Assembly: GCA_033964015.1 (NCBI GenBank)
Contig: CM066924.1
Span: forward strand, 7,856,251-7,920,250
Direction of reading: 5' to 3'
DNA length: 64,000 nucleotides
Origin: Scolanthus callimorphus
Taxonomy: Eukaryota; Cnidaria; Anthozoa; Actiniaria; Edwardsiidae
Shown here: one piece after another, positions 44,601 to 53,988 of the stretch
Position numbering within the stretch: the stretch's first letter is position 1
Layout of the letters: each line of letters starts with the position of its first letter
Notes under the pieces: generated by a model
Told to the model about the DNA's origin: nothing
The model's input: the letters and a program-made list of their open reading frames with translations, nothing else
Databases searched by the model: none
Position numbers and translations under genes: made by a program

Positions 44601-44907
44601 TGTTGGGGACAGAACGCAGAATCAATCAACACGCACGAAACCTCCTTGTCACGAAGTCTTTAATGTCGGTGAAAGCTAAAATCGTAACAAATAAATGCCT
44701 TAGACAGACAAAAATGCATAAATCTCAGGCAAAGAATGTCAACTTACAATTGTGCGGTGTCCCAGGGCAAAACAACTCGGAATACAATCATATTTTAAGC
44801 AATAAAGTCTCGAACTTCACAAAGTTCGACTACTTCTAGCTTTTGCAAACACACACGTGTTGACCAATGCGCACGCGCGTAACACAGGCATCCCAGATGC
44901 CCAAACA
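44601..44907 (-). repeat. 5' LTR of BEL element
   Basis: 307 bp, identical to 37611-37917. It would carry the element's promoter, reading leftwards, away from the GPCR gene whose start codon is 147 bp to the right. The sequence directly inside it (44580-44600) is where a primer-binding site should lie, but I cannot match it to a tRNA. Confidence 0.95.
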
Positions 44908-45053
44908 CCTTACATTTTTACCTGCTTACAGATCCGTACAACTCCCGGCAGGTCTTATTTTACATTGAGGTGTAACAAAGATCTCTGTTTTGAGAGCGCC
45001 TGTACTGTTTTAATTATTTTATCAATTGTTTTATTTTTGTTTTCCCTCAGAGA

Positions 45054-45948
45054 ATGTCTTCGCCAGGCAACGCAACAATCGCTTTTTCGTCTTTGCCACA
45101 GCCTTCGGTTTTCTGGTATACATGGTATGTATTGGAAGCCGTCGTTATTATTACTGTCAACATTGTCACCGCAGTAACATTTAGCATCAACAGACACTTA
45201 AGAAGACGCAGCTTTTGCCTGGTTATTAACTTGGCCTGTTCAGATTTCCTGGTTGGAGCGGTTCTAGTACCGTACCGTCTTGCGCTCCTAGAAATTGCAA
45301 GAGGATCTTCAACATCAATTTGGTTTGATCACATGGCCTCCTATCTTACACTTCAGCTTTTCATAAGCAACGCAGGCCTTTTTCTTTTGTTCTTTTATCG
45401 TTAGAGCGACTAATGGCTACTGTATGGCCTTTAAAGTTTCGAAACATGAATGTCAGTTACTATGGTTATTGTGTTGGGGTGATGTGGTTCGTCGCAATTC
45501 TTCCTGGACTTATTGTCATAATTGACATTGTGACATCCATATTTGTTGAAATAATTGTTGGTTTCTTGTGTTTGCTTACTATTTGCACGTCGTATGGCGC
45601 AATTTTTGTGCGAGTGAAAAATCAGCATGAACAACATAATCTATCCCAGTTACAAAAAACAGTTCAAAAGGAAAGGCACCTTGCGAAGACATTATCTATT
45701 GTGACGCTGGCTACGTTTCTGGGATACATACCGTTTGTCGCATATTCAACATGCCTTTTGTCTAAGTGCTTTAGCGGCGGTACTGGTGTTGCTGGATTTC
45801 AAATAACGCTCTCACTATTAGAATTAAACTGCATCCTTAATCCTGTCATATATGCAATTCGTATCGCCAATTCAGAAAGGCACTGCTTAAGCTCGTTTGC
45901 GGATGTTCAAAAGATAACATAGTGTTTCCAGCTGACCCTGTGTCTTAG
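45054..45948 (+). CDS. Class A (rhodopsin-like) GPCR, intronless, two frame breaks
   Basis: Seven-helix receptor seen in three frames. 45054-45400: N-terminus with an NAT glycosylation site, helix 1 (IITVNIVTAVTFS), helix 2 with LVINLACSDFLVGAVLVPYR (Asp 2.50), and helix 3 up to LFLLFF. 45396-45870: SLERLMATVWPLKFR (E-R-L in place of DRY), helices 4-5, a basic third loop (QLQKTVQKERHLAKTLS), helix 6 (ATFLGYIPFVAYSTC, without the usual CWxP Trp) and helix 7 with NCILNPVIYAI (NPxxY). 45871-45948: tail FRKALLKLVCGCSKDNI, with Cys residues suited to palmitoylation. The total is about 298 residues, typical of the short amine/adenosine-like orphan receptors abundant in cnidarians. Both breaks (about 45394 and 45871) are single missing bases. 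The ligand is unknown. A fresh BEL insertion lies just upstream. Confidence 0.82.
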
Positions 45949-46130
45949 CAACAACGAACATATAAAAGTCGCCGAATCTATTGAAAAACTGGCAAACATG
46001 TTTATGATGTCAGCTAAACCTGACTTTAAACTTTAAACATCATTTGCCTTTGGTGGAAGAAATACTAAAGAACTCGTTGCCTTTAGTGCACCACTTGTAA
46101 TCCCAGCGAGGAACCTTTTCACTTATTTAA
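45949..46130. other. GPCR 3' flank, nothing recognised
   Basis: Short AT-rich stretch. No polyadenylation signal of standard form was noticed immediately after the stop codon. Confidence 0.4.
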
Positions 46131-46363
46131 AGAGCCCGTGTCAGCCACTCCTTTGTATTGTTTTCGTTCGATAATAGCAGACGAATTACGTGTAGAAATC
46201 TCCAAATATACACCTAAAAACAAAGTTTCATATTTGATATTGATATTTACCAAATTCAATCGAGAACATTGCTCTATATTCTCTAAATCAGCCGATGGAA
46301 ATGGATGCTTTCTCCGACTTGGCATGTTGCTATGCTGTCAAAATGGCGGCTGACACAGGCTCT
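46131..46363. mobile_element. 233-bp MITE with TTAA TSD
   Basis: The ends AGAGCCCGTGTCAGCC and GGCTGACACAGGCTCT are inverted repeats with one mismatch, flanked by TTAA at 46127-46130 and 46364-46367. TTAA duplication is typical of piggyBac and Kolobok elements; the AGAG terminus argues for Kolobok rather than piggyBac (CCY ends). The open frames inside have no recognisable content. Confidence 0.85.
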
Positions 46364-47026
46364 TTAACACAAGGAGCTACAAGGCAGGCCCGTAGCCAGG
46401 GATTTTTATGGGAGGGGGCTAATCTAGACAAAGCGGACCAATGTCGTATGAATTTATTTTTCATTTGAGAAACAGCTAGTCAAAATTCGCTAGAAGACGC
46501 AAATATGATATAAGTAGTTTATTTACTGTGTACAAATGTGGACCATTTTGCCCCCGGCTTCGGGCCTGCAAGGATTACTTACTTACTTGATTTCAACCTC
46601 AGTTGAATTTGATATAGTGTGTACATGATTGCTAATTTACAAATGATTTGCAACTAAGCGTCCATTCTCTAATCGCTGGCTTTTTCCTGCTATTCACAGT
46701 CGAATTCATAGTAGTAACATTGTTATGGTTGTTATTCCACTGTTTTATGACGTTCCGCATGGTGTTTATCTCATACAGTAATGTGGAGTGTAATGCAATA
46801 CATTGTACAGACAATTGTCACAACCATTGTATGGAGTTTCCACAGATCCGTTATATTTATAAGCTTGAGCATGTTCAGAGGTTGGTCATTTACTTTACAA
46901 TATGAGAGTATCCAGTGTGAATTCTGCTACAATGATTGCTTACACCGGCTCAGCTGGCGCGACCGATCGGACACTTAGCTCCCGCGGTGTGCACGTATCT
47001 GGTCAGCGGACTACTTAAAAACAAAT
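46364..47026. other. Intergenic, possible promoter region of 47.0 kb gene
   Basis: A G-rich phrase (GGGAGGGGGCTAATCTAGAC) and AT-rich DNA. No TATA box is clearly placed. The last 60 bp before 47027 are GC-richer (CCCGCGGTGTGCACGTATCT). Confidence 0.4.
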
Positions 47027-47733
47027 ATGGCGGCCAAGAGAGTGAAATTGACGGCAGATGAAGTTTTAGAAAGCGTTTTGGACGAGGTTGAGGGCGAAGA
47101 AGAAATTCCAACCCTTTCCGATGCAATCAAAGAGTCCGTTAAAGCATTTCGTCTCTTTAGAGGATCACTTGGTGCTAGCTTTGAGGCTTTTCAATGCGAT
47201 GCTGCTTCCGCACTCGAAGAGGTCTATCGCAAACACGAGCAGGCAAGCAGAGATTCTGGCGTTTTAGTGCTCTCTCGGCGAATTCCTGTGAGGCCTATGA
47301 TTTCTACAGAGGTTAGCCTTTGGCTAAAAATGATTAATCGGTGAATGTCGGCCAGCCCAAGGTCCTGCAACCCATGGACGATCGAGTTTGTCCGGGTTTA
47401 CCCCACGATATATTTCTATACATCAGAGAGGTTGTTTTCTCTTCACCATCCAGCTTTGGTGTACAACCTTCTCGGACTAACACAAACAAAATAACGTTCA
47501 CGGATAAAAAGAGGTTAGTCCGGGACTTCTGTAAGCTAAGTGGGATAGCAGCCGCGGATTTGAAAGAACAATTGAAAAAGTCTTTTGGAGGGAAACGATT
47601 AGGGTGCAAGGCAGAGATACTTATCACTGACCTCAAATCATTTGTCTTGGAATATAATATCAATAAAATGCAAATGAATCTGCAATGCAGCTACGGATAC
47701 TGGAATGAGCTGGGCTATTCCTTTCATGGCTGA
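47027..47733 (+). CDS. Unrecognised gene start (two adjoining open frames)
   Basis: The first frame (47027-47344) starts ATGGCGGCC in a strong context and encodes an acidic, helix-prone protein: MAAKRVKLTADEVLESVLDE, then a Glu-rich stretch and DAIKESVKAFRLFRGSLGAS, ending RRIPVRPMISTEVSLWLK. A possible splice donor (ACAGAG/GTTAGC) lies near 47310. The next frame (47341-47733) adds coding-like text (RLVRDFCKLSGIAAADLKEQ, KAEILITDLKSFVLEY). They could be one protein split by a missing base or intron, or two unrelated frames. The MAAKRVKL start resembles a nuclear localisation signal. No family recognised. Confidence 0.4.
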
Positions 47734-48244
47734 TATTACCCAAGAAAACAAGATGACAGACACTCGCTAACTCTATTAGTACAGAATTTATGTGGGCTTG
47801 ATTCTCAGGAAGACATAAAAAATTCCAATAAACTACCAGTAAGACAAACAAGATTTTAACAAGGCTTTCTGAAGAGGTGTTCGTCAATTTCGCACTACAA
47901 TTCAGGTTCAATGAAAACAGAATTCAGACAGTTTGCAATCAGAAAATGAAGCACTAGCTTGGGCTAGGCGAAACATATACATGTAGTTTCTCAAAAAACT
48001 CAAACAGCGTCAGTTCAGGATAAATACAACAGATTAGTAATGTGAGTTGTGCACAACCATTACACTGTATGCTTGGTATTGAATTATGCAGCACAATTTA
48101 TTGTTTCTATGAATTATCTGATAGGCACCCAATTTTTTTATGCTATTTATATTGCATATTTAGAAATTCTGTACATAACAAATAATTGTAGCTTATTAAA
48201 TATATATAGAAGATGTGACATGGCTGTGTGGAGATACAAATTTT
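47734..48244. other. Intergenic DNA, no feature recognised
   Basis: AT-rich sequence, nothing recognised on either strand. Confidence 0.5.
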
Positions 48245-48469
48245 ACAGTGCTGCGCGTGTAACCGTGAACACCCAACAAAGTTTCATACAAGTTTTCAAC
48301 TAACCCTACTTCCTGAAGATTTTTCATTTCCTCGACTTTTCCGTCAAATATTAAAAGAGAGGTAAATAGGACAAGAAAAAACTTTCCTTATTGGCCAGGC
48401 GTGAAAACTAAAGGAGCTAAACTTGTAAGAAACTTTATATTGTGTTTACGGTTACACGCGCAGCACTGT
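48245..48469. mobile_element. 225-bp MITE with 28-bp inverted termini
   Basis: ACAGTGCTGCGCGTGTAACC (48245 onward) is mirrored by GGTTACACGCGCAGCACTGT (ending at 48469), with one mismatch over 28 bp. The CAGTG start is hAT-like, but no 8-bp duplication is visible in the flanks. There is no coding content. Confidence 0.8.
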
Positions 48470-49459
48470 GGCATAGAAAGATAAAATTTGTTTTTAACAC
48501 AAAAAGATAAAGTCTCCAAGCGGCTATGTGATGTTTTTTTTTATATAACATCATTAAAATATGAAATCAACATTTATTTTAACTAGAAAGCTATCAAGTG
48601 TGTTATCTTCACTGCAAAGAGTGAAGATAAAAATAATATTTTCACTGCAAAGATACATCTTTTTGTGTGAGAGATACCTTGGTATTTAACTGATGTTTAT
48701 ATAATAAAATGGTTTTCGTAAACATGTGAACTACAGCATGAACTCCTATTGTATATATTATTTTCTATCCTCTTTTTGTCCCCTTGATGCACTGGTTGCA
48801 AGACAAGAATTTGCATTGTAACATTTCATAATACCAGTGCATGACATAATTTCTAAATGTGACAAAGGTCTTACTTATTGGCTTTGCCTGCCAAAAAGAA
48901 AGTCTATCATAAATTTCTAGTCACATGCAAATAAAATGTGTCACCACAAAGTTGTCACCACAAAGTAACACAGGACTTACCTACTGCCTGCATTTAACCC
49001 CATAGAGAGCCAGAAAAAAATACTAGCTATTGAATTAAAATTAATAGATAACAGGGACACTGGGGGCCTGCAGCAATGGTAGCAGCAATTAAAAATAAAA
49101 AAAAATAAAATTATAAAAAGCAATTTTTGTCACGATTGTTTTAACTAAATGTTATAATATAAGACCAGTGGTCTGCATAAACAACTCAGAATCCTATTAT
49201 GCTTCAAGTTAGTCTTAGAAAGTGAAAGGATTTAAATTTGCATTATATAGGCAATCTTACATAAGATTTCACAGCTTTCGCCAAGTCGCAATCCAATTCC
49301 ATCCGCTCGAAACACAAAAATCCCAAATTTGTACTTATCCTAGACGATTATTTTGCTTATTTCTTGTGAATTTGACTGCATTCGTGGTACCTAAATAAAC
49401 CCCAAAATCGAGCAATTAAGCAAAAACGGGCAATGGGTATCAGCAATTAGATTTAGGAA
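48470..49459. other. 3' flank of minus-strand gene, no feature
   Basis: AT-rich. A short palindrome ATCTTCACTGCAAAGAGTGAAGAT lies near 48606-48630. Nothing else recognised. Confidence 0.5.
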
Positions 49460-52223
49460 TTAGATGGAAAGGCCAGATTTGTATTTCCTGTCTTTCACAC
49501 TCTCGTGGATAAGGGACATCACTTTATCACCACAGAAACAGCAAGACTTGTCTGCAGGGGAAGCTTTCTCTAATCCGCAATAGCAGTGTTCATCCATAGT
49601 GAAAACTCTCTGTGGTATATAGACATCTTTGCTTTGCCCATATTTGCTTGGCTCAAGACCTTGCTCTGGTAGCCATAGTAGCATGATAAATTCATGCCTG
49701 AAAATATCATTCCACCTTGATTTGTACGAGGTTTTTAAGCTGTGCAGTGCAATGTGTTTTGCCTCTCTTCCTTCCATAGTCACAGTCAACAGACCCTGCT
49801 TGTACTTTTGAAAGACCTCTTGTGCATGTGCTGGTATGATATGTCCTATGGTCCAGATGGTGGGATTGATTGTATAGGGAAGGAACAGCTTATTTGCATG
49901 ACAGTACTCCTTTGCTGCTGTTTCACGTCTCACGAGGTCAGTTTCCTGAATCTCATATCTATTGAAGATTGAGCAGCAGTCCCTTAGCCTAACACCTATG
50001 TATGCTAAAGCTAAACTGTCTGTCTTTGCTTTTGGCTATCTTCCTCTAGACTAAGTTGCTTGATCAACCTCATGAAATTATGGCAAAAGAGCCTAGACTC
50101 CTTACCAGTAAATCGATACTGCAGATCAGCCTTCTTACCTTGGGATTCATTGAACCACTAGACGACTTTACGGGCCAGGCGGGATGCCTTTACTTCATAT
50201 CGCAAAGCATTTATAACCCTTGCAAAGCAGCTGTCCTCGGGAATGTCACAGAACTCTTTAAGGGATTGGGGATATTTGGACTTACCAAGTGCTTCCTTTA
50301 AGATAGCCTTAAAGAAGTACTGCCATGCATTGTTCTTGATATGTAAAGGCTCAACATGAGCACGATTGATGAATTTTCCCAATAGGGGAGGGAATTCTTG
50401 GCGGCTCTTCTGCTTAGCAATGAAGTCAGTAACCTTAGAACGCTTTGTCTTGTCAGATTTTGTGTCTCAAGATTTGCTTTCAAGTCTTCAACTTTCTTTA
50501 CCACCGCTTTCGCTTGTCATATTTCCATGGCTGCCATTTGTTGCTTGGCTCTTGACCAAAGGTGCCGTTGAGGTCACCACTGTCATTGCTGCTAACATTA
50601 GCAAAGCTAGAGAAATATGTTGCAGCATTAGAAAGCTCTCCACCAAGCATTGCCAACATCTTCATATCATTAGGGAGCTCTAAAAACTGAAAATTAACAT
50701 GAAGACCATCTATTTCATAAACTTTGCCTTCTATGTCTAAAATCTGCTTAAAAACTGCGTGGACATAATTTCTAACTACAATGTCTGTTTCCTCACAGTT
50801 AGCCCCAAATACTATAAAATTGTCACTTCTGGATGCTACTCTCTTTCCTGTATTGAGAAAACTTACCAAAAATGAACAAGCTGTCTAATTTTTACCAAAT
50901 GGACAACCATCACCCCCAAAAGCAACCTGAAAGGTACCCTCAGTCTCCCCAAACCATTTCAGAGCATCTTTTCTTGTCTTATTACAAGTTAAGTAGAACT
51001 TAGCAAGTCTTGGCAGATACTCTCTGAGATCACGGTAGCAGCCATTAACAATTTCACCATCACTTGATGAAAACTCTTGAACAGAATGCACACTGCCAAT
51101 GTTAATTGAATTGATAGCCTTAACTAGGTTATTATAAGTCACTAATTTAGGGACTGTGCAATTCCCCATATACTTAATACCAGTCCTACCACCCTTTTAC
51201 GTCTGGATGCTGCTGTTGAAATGGCAAGCCTTACAGCTGTGTATTTACGCTTGCCCATTACCCCTGCATTGTAATATGCATTTATACTCCTAAGCACATT
51301 TTCATTTGATTTCTCAAACAATTGTTTCTCTTCTTTTGTACTTTTTTTAGTATATATCTAGTTACTGCCTTATTTGTTAAAATATAATCACCTAACTCTT
51401 TAGCAGTGCACCTTTTCTGTAGGGTGTCAAATAGCCCATCCAAAGCAGGCCATTTGTTGTCCCTTGTTGCTCCATGAATGAGAACAGCCATTTTAAATGT
51501 CTTATCATTTCTTCTTTTTGTCATTCTAGGGGAAGGCACTGAGTTTTGAAGGGATATAGGGGATGATGTGGCTCTGTGTACAACACCCTGTTACAGAAAA
51601 AAGATTTCAGCCTTTTTTAACTAGAAACTCATGCAGTAACTTATTAGTAGATTTTTATCTTTGAGCTTGGTGGAGTTTTCATTTCATTGGTAAGGTTGTT
51701 TGCTGTTTCCTTTAATATGTTTTCCTTTCAACAATAAAAGAGAAAATGTATAAAATCAAGTTCGAATAAATTACTTTGAAATGAGCTGATCAATGAACAG
51801 GTTCCCAATACTTTGTTACAACAACAATGTGCCGCAAAGGAGGAGAGTTTGACATTTGATCAGATATTATGATATTACCAAAACTGATTTGATTTTTGCA
51901 GCATATAACACAAACAGTAGGGAAAAAACTACAGTTAAAGAAACAGATAGACAGTGTGTGTATTATTTGAAAAGAAAAGAACTTAAAGCGACTAAGAAAT
52001 AATTATTATTTTTTTGCGTGCGTCGTAGCCCCGGCAAGGGTTAACACTTGCGTTCAACATATTTATCATTATTTACCTTTTCCCATAGTCTCCGAATCTT
52101 TTGCTGCTGGCTTTTAACCGCACACTCAGCCCGGATATTTTCTTCGCATATCTCATCCACCTCTAGCTTTTTCTTCTTTGCGTATGGGCCAAGTGGGAAC
52201 CGGTAATTTCTTTTACGAGGCAT
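49460..52223 (-). CDS. Uncharacterised multicopy cnidarian-type protein, two exons, damaged
   Basis: Exon 1 (52223-52077) encodes MPRKRNYRFPLGPYAKKKKL and a short helix and ends at a strong donor (AAG/GTAAAT). Exon 2 starts at 51587 after TTTTTTCTGTAACAG, in phase 0, and runs to the stop at 49460, giving about 760 residues. Blocks in order: FGGDGCPFGK near 50900; NFIVFGANCEETDIVVRNY; ELPNDMKMLAMLGGELSNAA; RAHVEPLHIKNNAWQYFF; RFTGKESRLFCHNFMRLI; INPTIWTIGHIIPAHAQEVF; TMEGREAKHIALHSLK; and a C-terminal Cys pair region (CYCGLEKAS, CCFCGD). I recognise this block order from many uncharacterised cnidarian proteins. The copy number, and the spaced acidic motifs, hint at a transposon-derived protein, but no superfamily is assigned. 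Frames change near 51345, 51194, 50508, 50458 and 50026 (each one missing base), and two in-frame TAG codons lie at 50885 and 50158. Confidence 0.6.
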
Positions 52224-53587
52224 TATCTCGAATCACTGCAATGTGAGCGCGATCAACACTTGATGAGAACCGAATCCTCGTTGGGGTCACTCACAATTTG
52301 GCAATTTATTCACTTCAAATAATTTTTTCGAAAAAACTAAAACCATACGATTCTTACCTGATAAACACTGGACACAGAATTCCCCATCTTCAGCGTAGGT
52401 TTCTTAATACAAAAAAGTTTTATTTGTCCCAAAACAGGCAAATTTGCGGTTATATTTCAAGTGACCATAGTGCTCTGAAAGTACCTTAGACCTACGGAGC
52501 CGTGTTAATACATATATACCGAAGTTTGGTACCAAATAAAGCTGCTTCTTCGCGCTTTGCACTCGTAGGCACCTTCGTATGTCCCGCGCTATCCCATGAG
52601 CCGCAGCGAGCCATTTATATACCCTCATAGATTAGTTCCCAGTCCCCAAAGCAAAAACCGCGCAAAAAGGCTTATTTTTGGGCTTCAAGTAGATGGCCGA
52701 TTGCGTGTCTCAACTGACCCGGCGTGACCAGTGATAACTGGTCTTCCCGTGTATACCCACCTTTGGAGAGAAAGTCAAATGTACTTTGGTTGACGAAGCT
52801 AACTTGCTGTGGAATAGTTAGTCGAAAACTTCGATCGTCGAAACACGGCAAAAATTCTGGGACAAAGGTAATTGTAATCTATAATCTAATATATAGATTT
52901 TGCCACTGGCTAAAAGCGGAGCTCCCGGTTGTGTACATGGTGTACATCACTATAATAGGCTTTTCAAGAAAAAAGATGTCTCTACTGATGAAAATAAGCA
53001 CCACCTGATAAAGTGGAGTAAAAAACCATAATCTACTAACCTCTCACAATGGATTAATTAACAGGGGAGTAATCAAGAGAAAAGCTTGTATTTGTCTCGA
53101 GCTGTTTTAATATTTCAACATATACATGCCGTACACGTACCATATTATTACATGTTCAGTGTTTTTACTAAAATGCGTTGCCCCAGAAAATACCCATCAT
53201 GAATGAGCAGAGAAATTCAGAAAAGTTGGCGGAGGGGGAGCACAAAGGAAGGCTATACCTATTTGGCAGCTACTTGGGAGAGAGTCAAACCATGTCAGTT
53301 CATAACTACTAAATATGTACGCTTGATTTCGTGATGCATAGTTTTCTCAGAAGGCTTGTAAAAACATATACCAAGGTAAGGTGAGAGTTGCACCTTTTCC
53401 TTCAGATGAGGGGTAGATGGGTTGGTAAGATGTTTTCCCTAAAAATGCAAGGGAGGACCAACACTATATTGAAAACACTTGCTCAAATTCCAAAGTCCTA
53501 TCCTCGTCCTCCCTTAAAGTAAAATAAAAATTACCATCCCTGTGTGCAAAACCCACCATGGAGAGCTGAGTATCGGATACTCTGGCA
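52224..53587. other. Upstream region and intergenic DNA
   Basis: The first few hundred bases probably contain the promoter of the minus-strand gene. A short palindrome (CCAGTGATAACTGG) lies near 52728-52741. No other gene recognised; a minus-strand frame at 53464-53802 mainly reads through a MITE. Confidence 0.45.
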
Positions 53588-53700
53588 TTGTGTGGCCCTT
53601 CCAGAAAATATCCATTCCCCAACCATGGTAGGGTGTTGAAAAGTGACCCCAACCCCACCCCTCTGGAATTTCCATTAAGAAAAAGGAACATACAGTATTT
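53588..53700. mobile_element. Partial MITE of the GTGTGG...CCAGAAAATATCCA family
   Basis: TGTGTGGCCCTTCCAGAAAA and TATCCATTCCCCAACC followed by CCCACCCCTCTGGAATTTCC and AAGAAAAAGG correspond to the left half of the complete palindromic unit at 57712-57900. The right half is missing. Confidence 0.6.
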
Positions 53701-53789
53701 GTATAAAAAAACTCTCAGTTTAAGGCATGGCTCTAAGACGAGAAAATTTAAAATAAGAAAAGTCGGCGTTATAACGTAGGTTTTAGTTG

Positions 53790-53842
53790 TATTTGAGTAC
53801 AATATTTCGGCTGGCCAAACCAGCCTTCTTCAGGTACTGTGA
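53790..53842 (-). ncRNA. Hammerhead ribozyme-like motif of Penelope-like element
   Basis: Read on the minus strand: CTGAAGA (53833-53827), one A, helix II GGCTGG / CCAGCC (6 perfect pairs, 5-nt loop TTTGG), GAAA (53808-53805), then TATT and GTAC. CUGANGA and GAAA are the invariant hammerhead core. GTAC before CTGAAGA can pair with GTAC after TATT as a 4-bp helix I, which would put cleavage after TATT. Helix III would be minimal. Penelope-like elements are known to carry type I hammerheads with very short helix III. The unpaired A after CUGAAGA departs from the textbook core. Confidence 0.6.
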
Positions 53843-53988
53843 ATACATAATGGCATGATAGGGTTATATATATAATGTGAAACGTGATACAATAAAAATG
53901 ATGATGATGATGACGTTTGTGATATTACACTAGATAAGAGATATAAAAATTAAAGGAAAAGACAAAGAAAAGATAAATACAATATAAT

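Larger units (their letters stand above)
37611..44907 (-). mobile_element. BEL/Pao LTR retrotransposon, full length
   Basis: A 7297-bp element: two 307-bp LTRs with TG...CA ends, a purine-rich tract next to the 3' LTR, a gag-protease-RT frame followed by RNase H and integrase in broken frames, and a perfect 5-bp target duplication CCTTA at 37606-37610 and 44908-44912. The two LTRs are identical at every base by my comparison, so insertion was very recent on an evolutionary scale. Gene order (gag-PR-RT-RH-IN in one polyprotein) and the DUF1759/DUF1758-type domains place it in BEL/Pao. Only about 14 bp separate the 5' LTR from the presumed start codon region, and I could not identify a convincing tRNA primer-binding site. 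Confidence 0.95.
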
